Positions 35,848 to 44,366 of a stretch of 64,000 bases of DNA are shown here, one piece after another. Under the pieces are notes generated by a model that searched no databases, was not told the origin of the DNA, and was given only the letters and a program-made list of their open reading frames with translations. The stretch covers positions 62,001 through 126,000 of the forward strand of contig CAZTBW010000001.1 in assembly GCA_964612555.1 (NCBI GenBank). The letters run 5' to 3'. Every line of letters starts with the position of its first letter. Position 1 is the stretch's first letter. A program made the translations under genes and the position numbers. Source of the stretch: DAOLCO01 sp964612555 (GTDB taxonomy: Bacteria > Bdellovibrionota_C > UBA2361 > SZUA-149 > DAOLCO01).

Positions 35848-35972
35848 GAAGATAAAGCGGGAACGCCTGGTGGAGAATGGCTCCCTCGGAACGCTTGGCT
35901 GTTTATGTATTGATCGGTCTACTTGTCCTCAGTCCGCTTGAGTTCTCCACCAGGCGTTCCCGCTTTATCTTC
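35848..35972. repeat. palindromic element, copy B (conserved core, unique arms)
   Basis: Perfect 30-bp inverted repeat (arms 35848-35877 and 35943-35972) around a core beginning ATGGCTCCCTCG (35876-35887 region) and ending CTCAGTCCGCTTGAGTT. The core matches copy A at about 61 of 68 positions, but the arms share no sequence with those of A or C. It fills the space between convergent genes: the left arm begins 18 nt after the ntrY-like stop, and the right arm contains the stop codon of the small membrane protein on the minus strand. Confidence 0.88.
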
Positions 35973-36324
35973 TCCCAACCACCTTTTTTTTATTTTTTGT
36001 TTTTTGTGTTTTTTTTTCGTGCATGGTGTCGAAGTATTTGTGGCGTTTTATTAGGGTGAAGATTGTTACTCCCAGTACTATGCATACTACGTAGATCTGG
36101 AACCACCAGAAATAGGAGTAGGGGGTTGCGGGGAAGATGGTTTTCAGGGCGTAGAGTACGAACATGAGGACTGCCCAGGAAGGACCCAGGTAGGGTTCGT
36201 TTTCACCTTCTATTTCGAATGAACCTGCTGTCGGCTTTTCAGGGGAGATGTCAGTGGCAGGTATATCGACAGATGTTCCAGTAGATATTACAGTAGATGT
36301 ATCAGAGGAACTTTCAGTATCCAA
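35965..36324 (-). CDS. small membrane protein, C-terminus overlapping palindromic element B
   Basis: 119 residues: an acidic Ser/Thr-rich N-terminal half, then two hydrophobic segments (about 50-65 and 73-92), then a basic tail ending KKKVVGRR. The stop codon lies inside the right arm of the palindromic element, so the last few residues and the stop may have been supplied by it. It starts 3 nt from the end of the djlA-like gene and is probably co-transcribed with it. Family not recognised. Confidence 0.6.
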   Translation of the reverse strand: MDTESSSDTSTVISTGTSVDIPATDISPEKPTAGSFEIEGENEPYLGPSWAVLMFVLYALKTIFPATPYSYFWWFQIYVVCIVLGVTIFTLIKRHKYFDTMHEKKTQKTKNKKKVVGRR

Positions 36325-36327
36325 AGT

Positions 36328-37170
36328 TTAAAATCCTTTTATTTTTTTGACCTCTTCATATGCTCGCCTGATTTCGGTAAACTTTTTTGTTGCAAACTCA
36401 ATAAAGTCTTCGGGTAAATCCTTATTTTGTATTTTATCAGGATGAAATTTGGATACGAGCTCTCTGTATTTTCTCTTTATTTTATCATCTGTATCATCCG
36501 GCTTGCAACCAAGTATTTTCAGCTGTTTTGAAAGTTCTGTTTCGTGCTCCTCTGCTTCTGTTTTATGCTCGCTTTTGGATGAATCAGAGCCGGAAGATGT
36601 TTTTTTCATTTTTCCAATCAGTCTGGTACTGGTGTCAGGGTCAAATCCAAAAACACTTGATAGGGTAAATAGGATTCTATATTCTGCCTGGTTAAGAGGA
36701 CCGTCACATTCTGCAATTTCTCTTAAAAGAAGCACAATGTTTGTCAGCATATTTGGAGTCTGTTGACACAAATCCACAAGTCTTATTGCCAGGTTTTGTT
36801 CGCTTATTGCCTGTTTGTGTGCAGCGGTAAAATGTTTTAATGCGATTTTTCTATCTCTTCTTCCGAGATTTAGTCTCTCAGTAATTACGATATCTATCAT
36901 TTCGTGCTCTTTCTTGCATATTACATTGTCGGTAGCACAAACTTTTCCTACAAGAGTGAAGAAACAGAATAAAAAGTCATCATTAGCTTTAGCCTGAGCT
37001 TTTTTTATATAGTTTCTTCTGTACTGCCATTCGTAAAGTTTTTTTGAGAGCAGTGAATCTATCACGTGTCCAAAAAAAACACCGATGATCAAACCAATTG
37101 CAGGCTGCTCCCCCAGCCATTTAGCAAGCTGAGCCGTGAGTAAACCAAAAATAAGTTTGCCAATGAACAT
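36328..37170 (-). CDS. DjlA-like membrane J-domain co-chaperone
   Basis: 280 residues in DjlA order: N-terminal membrane segment (about 5-35), TerB-like helical domain (55-175, with AECDGPLNQAEYRILFTLSSVFG), a charged linker, and a C-terminal J domain (213-280) with intact HPD (KFHPDKI). It should recruit and stimulate DnaK at the membrane. E. coli DjlA is 271 residues. Confidence 0.88.
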   Translation of the reverse strand: MFIGKLIFGLLTAQLAKWLGEQPAIGLIIGVFFGHVIDSLLSKKLYEWQYRRNYIKKAQAKANDDFLFCFFTLVGKVCATDNVICKKEHEMIDIVITERLNLGRRDRKIALKHFTAAHKQAISEQNLAIRLVDLCQQTPNMLTNIVLLLREIAECDGPLNQAEYRILFTLSSVFGFDPDTSTRLIGKMKKTSSGSDSSKSEHKTEAEEHETELSKQLKILGCKPDDTDDKIKRKYRELVSKFHPDKIQNKDLPEDFIEFATKKFTEIRRAYEEVKKIKGF

Positions 37171-37339
37171 CTGAATATTTAATCAAAAAAGTAAATGATT
37201 GTAATCTAACGCTTTTTATCTAATCGTGTTAATATACGAACTTACTTCTTTAATTTGATTTTTGTAGTATTTATAGTAAGTTAAGTGAGGCTGTATAGCA
37301 TGTACCAGGGAGTTGATATTAATCTTCAAAGGGGTTCTC

Positions 37340-38344
37340 TTGTTTTTTCCTGATAAAGATAATTCAAATACAGACACCAAAAAGAGGCTGCCGTTTAAGC
37401 TCTCTTCTGTGTTGAAGGTAGTTTTTACTCTTGCTTTGGTGGTCTTTATCTATTCACAGATAGAGCTTGCAACAGTGTACAGAAAAATTTCCTCTATTGA
37501 GATTTCTTCTCTGTTTGTAATGGTACTTTTATATTTTACAAGCCAGCTTGTTAATTCCTTTAAATGGAGACTCTTTCTTCTTGAAGCCGGTATCAGTGTT
37601 TCATATCTCGCAGTTTTCAAGGCATTTTTTCTTGGGATGTTTGTTAATACATTTGGTATAGGAACGATTGGTGGAGATCTCGCTCGGGCAATGGCTATCC
37701 CATGTCAGAAAGGGTTTCGTACGGTTTGTATCGCAACTGTCCTTGCAGATCGCATACTTGGGCTTATTACTTTGCTTTTTATTGGAGCTATTTCCCTTAT
37801 TATAGTGCACCCCGAGTATGTCCCTGATCTTCTTGTTCATGCCCTGATTCTGCTTGTTTGTGTGCTTGCGGTATTCTGGATTGTGGGTCCAAAGTTACTG
37901 TTACGGTGTGTGCCAAAAGGCTTTAAATACAGAGAACGACTTGAAAGAGTACTTAGCGCATTTCCAAAAAGACCCTTGGTTCTGTTGTACATCACTCTGG
38001 TGTCAATTGTGTTTCACAGTATTCAAATTACGCTTGCGGTAAAAATATTTGAATCCATTAAAGCCCCGATTTCGTTTGCGCTCGCATTTTCTTCCATCCC
38101 GTTTATTAATATTGCAAGTTCACTGCCCTTAACCATTAATGGACTCGGGGTTAGAGAAGCAGTCGGTATATACATTCTTCAACCTGCCGGGGTTTTGAAT
38201 GAAACAACAGTGGTCTTTGCCGCACTCTGGTTACTGGTGGTTAGTTTTGTAAGTGGAGTCATAGGTGCATGTGTGATACCAACATATGGCGAACGTATTT
38301 CAGAAATCGTAAAGTTCCGTAAGGAAGAAAATCAGTTAGTATAA
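37340..38344 (+). CDS. YbhN/AglD-family integral membrane protein
   Basis: About 334 residues. The frame is open from TTG 37313, but TTG 37340 has AAAGGGG at proper spacing, so I prefer it. Roughly eight membrane helices with NTFGIGTIGGDLARA and the C-terminal PLTINGLGVREAVGIY motif of UPF0104 (lysylphosphatidylglycerol synthase TM-like) proteins, candidate lipid or glycolipid flippases. Second member of this family in the window, here without a propeller. hbd follows after 20 nt. Confidence 0.82.
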   Translation: MFFPDKDNSNTDTKKRLPFKLSSVLKVVFTLALVVFIYSQIELATVYRKISSIEISSLFVMVLLYFTSQLVNSFKWRLFLLEAGISVSYLAVFKAFFLGMFVNTFGIGTIGGDLARAMAIPCQKGFRTVCIATVLADRILGLITLLFIGAISLIIVHPEYVPDLLVHALILLVCVLAVFWIVGPKLLLRCVPKGFKYRERLERVLSAFPKRPLVLLYITLVSIVFHSIQITLAVKIFESIKAPISFALAFSSIPFINIASSLPLTINGLGVREAVGIYILQPAGVLNETTVVFAALWLLVVSFVSGVIGACVIPTYGERISEIVKFRKEENQLV

Positions 38345-38364
38345 TTTCTAAAGAGAGGGGAATA

Positions 38365-39216
38365 ATGAGTATGAATCATGCGCTTGTAATTGGAGCAGGT
38401 CAAATGGGGGCGGGCATTGCCCAGGTTCTTGCAGGAATAGGGTATCAGGTGGCAATCTTTGATATCGGCAAAGAGCAGCTTTCAAAAGCGCAATCTGGTA
38501 TCGAACACTCCCTGAACAAATTTGTTGAAAAAGAAAAAATAACCTCCGAGAAAAGGCAAAGTATTCTCTCAGCTATTCAATATATAGATACATTGCCCGA
38601 TTCCATCTCTGCTTCAATAGTCATAGAGGCAGTCATTGAAAATATGGATGTTAAGCAGGATTTGTTTCGTCAAATATCCTCCAAAGTAAGTGAGGACTGT
38701 ATATTAGCGACAAATACCTCTTCACTTTCTATAACAAAAATAGCTTCAGTTGTTAATAATCCTTCCCGGGTTATTGGTATGCATTTTATGAATCCGGTTC
38801 CTCTTATGAGTCTTGTAGAAATTATTCGTGGTCTTCAAACGAGTGATGCTACTTATGAGACCGTAGTCTCATTAACCAGACAAATGTCTAAAGTTCCTAT
38901 CACTGCGGAAAAAGATTTCCCCGGGTTCATAGTTAACAGAATCCTTATGCCCATGATCAATGAAGCTTTTTTTGTTCTCATGGAAGGAATTGCAACTCCT
39001 CAGGATATAGATGAAGCCATGAAACTTGGCACTAACCAACCCATGGGACCACTTGCACTGGCAGATTTTGTTGGGATTGATACGTGTTTGTTTATTTGTG
39101 AGACATTTCAGGCAGAACTTGGTGATGATAAGTATCGCCCTTGTCCGCTTTTAAGAAAGTATGTTGAAGCGGGATGGTTGGGAAGAAAAACCAAAAGAGG
39201 AGTTTATTCGTATTGA
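38365..39216 (+). CDS. hbd: 3-hydroxybutyryl-CoA dehydrogenase
   Basis: 283 residues, single-function type. NAD loop VIGAGQMGAGIAQVLA, catalytic-dyad region (Ser in NTSSLSIT, His in GMHFMNPVPLM), and C-terminal helical domain FPGFIVNRILMPMINEA. Interconverts 3-hydroxybutyryl-CoA and acetoacetyl-CoA, in fatty-acid or polyhydroxybutyrate/butyrate metabolism. The stop codon forms the first bases of palindromic element C. Confidence 0.94.
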   Translation: MSMNHALVIGAGQMGAGIAQVLAGIGYQVAIFDIGKEQLSKAQSGIEHSLNKFVEKEKITSEKRQSILSAIQYIDTLPDSISASIVIEAVIENMDVKQDLFRQISSKVSEDCILATNTSSLSITKIASVVNNPSRVIGMHFMNPVPLMSLVEIIRGLQTSDATYETVVSLTRQMSKVPITAEKDFPGFIVNRILMPMINEAFFVLMEGIATPQDIDEAMKLGTNQPMGPLALADFVGIDTCLFICETFQAELGDDKYRPCPLLRKYVEAGWLGRKTKRGVYSY

Positions 39217-39352
39217 GAAGAGCGACAGGGCGGGTAATGTTTGGAGTCGAATGGCTCCCTCGAGCTGTGTAAATCAGGTTTATTCGCTAGCTCCTATGCT
39301 CTCAGTCCGCTTGAGTTCTCCTCCAAACATTCCCCGCCCTGCCGCTCTTCTC
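39215..39352. repeat. palindromic element, copy C (conserved core ends, unique arms)
   Basis: Arms 39215-39251 and 39316-39352 are 37 nt with 4 mismatches. The core keeps the ATGGCTCCCTCG start and the CTCAGTCCGCTTGAGTT end of copies A and B, but its middle 35 nt are different and one nt shorter. The left arm begins within the hbd stop codon. On the right, 84 nt separate it from the convergent tonB-like gene. Confidence 0.85.
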
Positions 39353-39436
39353 CCGCCGCCCCCAGTTTTTGGTGTTTCTTGCCTCGGTGGGAGAGTGGGT
39401 GTTTGGAGGGGCGTTGTTATGTTGCTATTAGTTTTT

Positions 39437-40375
39437 TTATTCCAATCCCGTACCCAGGAGTATCCATTTTCTTGAGTTGACGGCATTGATGTTTCTTACC
39501 CAGGCTTTGGATTTGAAAATGAAGCGGATGTTTCCGTCTTCTGCTAGGGCTGCGTGGGGAGGGTTTTTGTCCCAGGTGCCTTTTTTTACTGATCGGAGCA
39601 CTATGGAGTCAAATGAGGGGTGGCTTGAGGGTTGAATGATGTGTGCCGAAATAAGTTTTCCGTTTTTGTCCATTATGGCTCGTATTGTTACTTCATCTGT
39701 TGTGACACTTTTTTGAAATACCGGATGATCAGTCCAGTCACTGGTTCTGAGTGCTGAAAATACTTGTAGCGCTACTCGTCTTACAAAAACAGCAAAGCGA
39801 TCGGCTTTGGCGTTTAACATTGTCAGGTCACCATCGGGGATATTGGGAAGATAGTCAGAATTTCCGGCAGACATGCCAACAAAATTTTGTATTCTGTCCG
39901 CTGAAGATTCTTTCATTTCGTTTGGGGCGTCGTTATTTTTTTTATGCACCTCTTCATACGCATTTGAGGCTAAGAGTGGAGTATTTTCATTCAGAAATAA
40001 ATTCTTGATTTTTTGCTGCCCGGCACCGGAATCTGCAAGCCTCTCCGAAGGGGCATCGCCTCTTTTAATTTGTTCCTTTTCTACCTTGGTTGTTTTATCA
40101 GATAATTTGTTAGTCAGAGGAATCTCTTCGGACTCAGGCAGGTCTGAGGGGCTTACGATGCTTTGAATGAGAGGTTCTTTAATATTCTGGTTTTGGTCTA
40201 TATCAGGAGGTGAATCAGGTTCTAAATAAACAGTTATTTCTCTTTCGTGAGAAATCATCTCGGAATAGTTATTAAAAACAGTGGGACTCAGTGAAAACAG
40301 AAATAGTGAGTGCAGTAAAGCGGATATAAGCAGGAATGCTAAAGAGCTAAAATGGTATTTTTCAGTAAAGAACAT
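39437..40375 (-). CDS. TonB-like energy transducer
   Basis: 312 residues: one N-terminal membrane helix (about 12-32), a long charged periplasmic linker (about 40-215), and a C-terminal TonB_C-type domain (VTIRAIMDKNGKLISAHIIQPSSHPSFDSIVLRSVKKG). The linker is not Pro-rich as in E. coli TonB. ExbB, ExbD and receptors are not in the window, so a TolA-like role is the alternative. Confidence 0.72.
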   Translation of the reverse strand: MFFTEKYHFSSLAFLLISALLHSLFLFSLSPTVFNNYSEMISHEREITVYLEPDSPPDIDQNQNIKEPLIQSIVSPSDLPESEEIPLTNKLSDKTTKVEKEQIKRGDAPSERLADSGAGQQKIKNLFLNENTPLLASNAYEEVHKKNNDAPNEMKESSADRIQNFVGMSAGNSDYLPNIPDGDLTMLNAKADRFAVFVRRVALQVFSALRTSDWTDHPVFQKSVTTDEVTIRAIMDKNGKLISAHIIQPSSHPSFDSIVLRSVKKGTWDKNPPHAALAEDGNIRFIFKSKAWVRNINAVNSRKWILLGTGLE

Positions 40376-40470
40376 ATATAACAGCAGATATAATCCTGAG
40401 TTTCCTTCCCACTCTTTTTTATTTATAGTATAGTACCGTAAAATTATACTTTTAGCTAAGGAATCTGAAT

Positions 40471-40680
40471 ATGTTTGGTGTAGGACCCTGGGAGCTTGCT
40501 GTCATACTTATTATAGTAATCATTATTTTTGGAGTTGGAAAGCTTCCCGAAATAGGAAGTGGATTGGGTGAAGGGATTAAGAACTTCAAAAAATCGTATC
40601 GGGATGCCAAGGAATACGATAAAGCTCCTGAACAAAAAAGTGATAGTGGTACTTCATCAGGGGAAAGTAATAACTCTTAA
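40471..40680 (+). CDS. tatA: Sec-independent translocase TatA
   Basis: 69 residues. MFGVGPWELAVILIIVIIIFG gives the short membrane helix, then the hinge GKLPEIGSGLGEGIKNFKKS and an acidic tail: the classical TatA/E layout. It forms the protein-conducting part of the twin-arginine pathway. tatB and tatC are not adjacent; the protein may also serve as a combined TatA/B. Confidence 0.93.
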   Translation: MFGVGPWELAVILIIVIIIFGVGKLPEIGSGLGEGIKNFKKSYRDAKEYDKAPEQKSDSGTSSGESNNS

Positions 40681-40719
40681 AACTGAAGAGATATTATTTC
40701 TGAAGCGGTAGTTGCCTTA

Positions 40720-41592
40720 CTACTGTCTGCTGGTTATCGTAAAATTTTTCGCACTGGAATCCGGTGTGGCTTCGGATACTACCAGACTGTCCGGAGGAAC
40801 GCTCTCCATAAGAAATACGTTGGCACCTATTATTGAACCTCTTCCGATACAGGTTTCTCCTCCAAGAATAGTGGCATTTGCGTAGATAACTACATTGTCT
40901 TCAACAAGAGGGTGTCTCTGCTCTCCTTTTACCAGGGCACCGCTCTGGTCATAACTGAAACTTCTGGCTCCCAGAGTAACACCCTGATAGATTTTTACCT
41001 GCTTGCCGATTCTGGAAGTTTCTCCAATTACAACCCCCGTTCCATGGTCAACGAAGAACCCCTCATCAATTACGGCACCGGGATGAATATCTATACCGGT
41101 TTTTGAGTGTGCCCATTCACTGATCATTCTTGGAATAAGGGGCACCTTTCTTTTGTAAAGCTCATGCGAAATTCTGTGAGTGCTGATAACAAATATACTA
41201 GGATATGCAACAATCACCTCCTGATAAGAAGCCGCAGCAGGGTCTCCTTTAAATGCAGCTTCAATATCTTTTAACAATTTAAGACGTATCGAAGGAAGTG
41301 ATTCAAGTAATTCCGATAAAACACTATTCGGACCCGGAAGGACTTTTTCAAGCTCCGAAGATAATATAATGGTAGCTTCCTCAAGATTACTTTTTATCAC
41401 CTCAATATTGAGCTCTGTGTTATGTTCAGAAAATCTCGAAGGTAAAAGCACTGAAAGGAATTGAGAAATCGATTTTCTGATATTTCCTTCATGAGGGATA
41501 TTTAAGGAACAACCTGAAGGAGAATCAAGAGAATTCAGTTCGTATGTATTCCAGAGCAGTTCGCTTGTTTTAGAAAAATTATAATGAGACAT
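40720..41592 (-). CDS. cysE: serine O-acetyltransferase
   Basis: Makes O-acetylserine for cysteine synthesis. 290 residues, SrpH/EpsC-like long form: a helical N-terminal half, then RMISEWAHSKTGIDIHPGAVIDEGFFVDHGTGVVIGET and the hexapeptide left-handed helix with catalytic Asp/His in the DHGTG and RHP regions. The feedback-sensing C-terminal tail is short. Only 2 nt separate it from the yqeY stop-start region, so the leftward genes 42567-40720 form one operon. Confidence 0.9.
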   Translation of the reverse strand: MSHYNFSKTSELLWNTYELNSLDSPSGCSLNIPHEGNIRKSISQFLSVLLPSRFSEHNTELNIEVIKSNLEEATIILSSELEKVLPGPNSVLSELLESLPSIRLKLLKDIEAAFKGDPAAASYQEVIVAYPSIFVISTHRISHELYKRKVPLIPRMISEWAHSKTGIDIHPGAVIDEGFFVDHGTGVVIGETSRIGKQVKIYQGVTLGARSFSYDQSGALVKGEQRHPLVEDNVVIYANATILGGETCIGRGSIIGANVFLMESVPPDSLVVSEATPDSSAKNFTITSRQ

Positions 41593-41594
41593 TT

Positions 41595-42029
41595 TTAGCC
41601 AAGTAGAGATTTTATGATTTCACTTGCCTTTTTACCTTCAAAAGCTCCTTTATGATCCTTGTTCAAAACACCCATTATTGGACCAATGGCGTTCATTCCG
41701 GAATCTATAAGCCCTTTTATGATATTTTGTAATTCATCATCTGATAATTGCTTTCCAAGAAAGTTTTGAAGAAGGGTAATTTCAGTTTCATTCTGAGATA
41801 TGAGATCGTCCCGCTTTTGAGCAACTGCAAACTCCAGGGCATCTCTTCTCATTTTTATTTCTTTTTGAATTATCGTAACGATTTTTTCATCATTTGCTTC
41901 AGTACGTGAATCAACTTCAAACTGCTTAATCGCAGCCATTAGCCCCCTCAGAATGGTAACAGTTTCCTGCTTTCTTGATTTCATGCACTCTTTAAGATCA
42001 CTTTGAATTTTAGCTTTTATTTCTGACAT
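41595..42029 (-). CDS. yqeY: YqeY/GatB-like protein
   Basis: 144 residues of the YqeY family: helical N-terminal domain with RKQETVTILRGLMAAIKQFEVD and the C-terminal part resembling the GatB tail (LLQNFLGKQLSDDELQNIIKG...MGAIGPIMGVLNKD-like). Probable tRNA-related helper of amidotransferases; function not established. Between ccmH-like and cysE in a leftward operon. Confidence 0.9.
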   Translation of the reverse strand: MSEIKAKIQSDLKECMKSRKQETVTILRGLMAAIKQFEVDSRTEANDEKIVTIIQKEIKMRRDALEFAVAQKRDDLISQNETEITLLQNFLGKQLSDDELQNIIKGLIDSGMNAIGPIMGVLNKDHKGAFEGKKASEIIKSLLG

Positions 42030-42042
42030 ATTTCCCTTTTTA

Positions 42043-42567
42043 CTAGCTATTCAATCTGTTTTTCAGCTCATTCTCCAGTTCTTTTGAGATTTTCTCACTT
42101 GATTCAGAGCGATGTACTTTTAAATGTTTTTTGTAGTACTGAGTCCAGAATACTATTAAAATAATTATACTCAATAGTATAATTGAAGGGGTAATCCAGG
42201 CAAGAACCCAGGCACCACTTGTGCCAGGCTCCCCAATGATAAGGGAACCGTATCTTCCTTTTAACTGCCGAATTACCGCATCTCTGGTATACCCTCTCTC
42301 AAAGAAAATACTTATTTCGTTTCTAAGATTTCTTGCTTTATCGCTTGGACATGCAGATAATGTTCTCCCGGGACAGTATGGACTCATTATGGAGTCAGAA
42401 ATTTCCTGAGTTTTTATAAGAGTATCTTCAGAGTAGATTTTACTGCTCGTACTGTCTTTATTGTTCGCACTGTCTTCCGCTCCGTGTAAATAATGCAACG
42501 GAATAAACAGATTGATCAATATGGCAAGTATCACAGGCAGTAGCATCATTGGCTTACTATCTCCCAA
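42043..42567 (-). CDS. CcmH/NrfF-like cytochrome c maturation protein, variant cysteine motif
   Basis: 174 residues: a signal or anchor helix (about 7-28), a soluble part with YCPGRTLSACPSDKARNLRNEISIFFERGYTRDAVI, and a second helix (about 120-140). The CcmH motif is usually CxxC; here the Cys residues are seven apart (C-PGRTLSA-C). Following residues (GRYGSLIIGEPGTSG) fit CcmH. It reduces apocytochrome c thiols in the periplasm in known systems. No other ccm gene is visible. Confidence 0.72.
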   Translation of the reverse strand: MGDSKPMMLLPVILAILINLFIPLHYLHGAEDSANNKDSTSSKIYSEDTLIKTQEISDSIMSPYCPGRTLSACPSDKARNLRNEISIFFERGYTRDAVIRQLKGRYGSLIIGEPGTSGAWVLAWITPSIILLSIIILIVFWTQYYKKHLKVHRSESSEKISKELENELKNRLNS

Positions 42568-42608
42568 AGCAGAAATATGTTACAGTTCTAATAAATATAT
42601 AATTAATC

Positions 42609-42815
42609 ATGCAAAAGCAAAATCATTGTCCAATTTGTAACAAAAAAATCAGCCAGGGGGATGCAGGTACTCCTGAGAGCTCGAAACTACTTCCCTTTTG
42701 TAGCAGGAGTTGTAAAAACAAAGACCTGAGTAATTGGGTATTTGAATCTTACCGTATCCCTCTTTCCGGTACCCCGGAGTCAACTTCTGTCAAAGAAGAT
42801 GATTCTGAAACATAG
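42609..42815 (+). CDS. yacG: YacG-like zinc-binding protein (DNA gyrase inhibitor family)
   Basis: 68 residues with four Cys, CPICNKKI near the start and FCSRSCKNKDLSNWVFESYRIP after a longer than usual spacer. This is the YacG pattern; E. coli YacG binds GyrB and inhibits gyrase. Its last 67 nt overlap the 3' end of the convergent HEAT-like gene. Confidence 0.85.
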   Translation: MQKQNHCPICNKKISQGDAGTPESSKLLPFCSRSCKNKDLSNWVFESYRIPLSGTPESTSVKEDDSET

Positions 42816-43471
42816 GATTTTACGAGTCTGATGAGATCATCTTTGGAGTCTGAATTTTCTGAAAAAGATGGGTCTTCTAAAAAAGAAGGGTTTTCTGAAA
42901 CAGAGGGTGCTCCTTGAGTAGCAGTGAGGAGGCTCTGGTAAGCAGCGGTGCGGATTATTTCATCCTCATTGGTATCTTCGGCTAATTGCAGCAGGAGGGA
43001 CATTAATTTCTTGTCCCGATCAGTCCATCCTTCGAAATCAGCTTTTGTTTGAGAGCGTGGCACCAGACGTCCTTCAAGGATGTACCCTAAACATTTTATT
43101 GCAGATTCTTTTATATCTCCATCGTGGTCAAATGGAACGCCAAGTAAATATTGTATAAGACGCTCCTCATATCCCTCACTCAGATTCCATTTGATGACAA
43201 GAGTTTCCAAAGCAAGAGCTACAATAAGAGAGTCGTGAATATCAAGACACTGTTCAACCAGATACGCCAGGGAATCCGAATTATTTTTAACTAATACCGT
43301 CAGTGCGGCATATAAATCCTCCAGTGATCTTTTTGATATTGAACCATTGACACTACCCGAGATAAACTGGTCAAGTGCGCTGATTTCACTATCGCTCAGA
43401 GTTTCATCTTTACTTAATTTGTAAAGCATCGCATCAAAATCAAGAGAATGAATCAATTCATTGGCAGTCAT
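42749..43471 (-). CDS. hypothetical helical-repeat protein (HEAT-like)
   Basis: 240 residues, soluble, acidic, predicted alpha-helical hairpins: ALALETLVIKWNLSEGYEERLIQYLLG, IKESAIKCLGYIL, IIRTAAYQSLLTAT, each with the hydrophobic spacing of HEAT repeats. The C-terminal 45 residues are low-complexity (repeated SF/SE, SFLEDPSFSENSD). It starts 9 nt after the SseB-like gene stop and should be co-transcribed. Function unknown. Confidence 0.6.
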   Translation of the reverse strand: MTANELIHSLDFDAMLYKLSKDETLSDSEISALDQFISGSVNGSISKRSLEDLYAALTVLVKNNSDSLAYLVEQCLDIHDSLIVALALETLVIKWNLSEGYEERLIQYLLGVPFDHDGDIKESAIKCLGYILEGRLVPRSQTKADFEGWTDRDKKLMSLLLQLAEDTNEDEIIRTAAYQSLLTATQGAPSVSENPSFLEDPSFSENSDSKDDLIRLVKSYVSESSSLTEVDSGVPERGIR

Positions 43472-43480
43472 GGCGTGAGA

Positions 43481-44266
43481 TTAATTGGTCTCCGGCTTCT
43501 TTCTTCTGTAGAATGGAGTCGCATCAAGAAACAGATTATGGCTTATGGAGTTAAGTTCTCCAAGATCATCTACAATAAAAATCCCTGTATATGGCTTTAA
43601 AAGGTGCTCCTCTGCCGCATTTTGCAGTTCTTCCCTGATATATGAGAGTTTGCTTTCGGGTAGCTTTTTTGAGTACCTGATGCCTATCAGGGCACGGGGT
43701 GACTGGGAGTCAGCTTCCCGAATCGACAAGAGGTATGCTTCCTCAAGCTCTTCATAAATTTCAAGAACCGGTAGCAACGCTTTTGTAAGAGGCATAAGTG
43801 CTTCACCGGGAGCTTCAATGGCAAGGTCTTCCTGTTCCGTTTCAATGACTCCTTCTACAAGATCGGGTATGGCATCCGCACCCTGTTTAAGAAGTTCTAT
43901 TTCCCAAGGGCTGATTTCCTTACCTACCTCCTGGTTCGGGTTAAGATAAAGCCATGTGTTCTGAGGTAAAGTCCAGATAAATGATTTGAAGGATTCCTCA
44001 CTTACCAGCATTTCCCGTTCAGCCCAGTGATGAAGAAACTCTTCCTCTGAGAAGAGAGGGATACATTTATGCTCTTCGTATTCAACAAAGAGGTAAGGAA
44101 GAGACTCAAGTGTCTGCTCACCAAGAACAGGACTTCCCGCCCCGGACTCTTTTCTTAAAGGGATAAACACCGAGCTCTCAAGAAGGGTCGTAAAAAAATC
44201 CCCAATTTCTTTTGAGGAACCCATTCCCGCAGACTGTAGTGACTTTGTGAGAGTGCTATGACTCAT
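43481..44266 (-). CDS. SseB-family protein
   Basis: 261 residues. N-terminal SseB domain (SSVFIPLRKESG, LPYLFVEYEEHKCIPLFSEEEFLHHW, LYLNPNQEVGKEISPWEI) and a C-terminal SseB-type domain from about 150. The family was named from enhanced serine sensitivity in E. coli and also includes secretion-linked regulators; the biochemical role is unclear. First gene of a two-gene leftward unit. Confidence 0.8.
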   Translation of the reverse strand: MSHSTLTKSLQSAGMGSSKEIGDFFTTLLESSVFIPLRKESGAGSPVLGEQTLESLPYLFVEYEEHKCIPLFSEEEFLHHWAEREMLVSEESFKSFIWTLPQNTWLYLNPNQEVGKEISPWEIELLKQGADAIPDLVEGVIETEQEDLAIEAPGEALMPLTKALLPVLEIYEELEEAYLLSIREADSQSPRALIGIRYSKKLPESKLSYIREELQNAAEEHLLKPYTGIFIVDDLGELNSISHNLFLDATPFYRRKKPETN

Positions 44267-44366
44267 ATAATATTTATTTCATTAAATTCCGAATCTACTA
44301 TTTAATATAGTTCAATTCAAGAAAGAAGGATTTAGACATAAATTTAGTCATCTAAATATCCACCTA

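Noticed and set aside
39995..40060. APSERLA in the TonB-like protein, identical to a heptapeptide in the element B frame
   Set aside because: Underlying DNA agrees at only about 13 of 21 bases and there is no palindrome around it, so I treat it as chance and not as an in-gene element copy.
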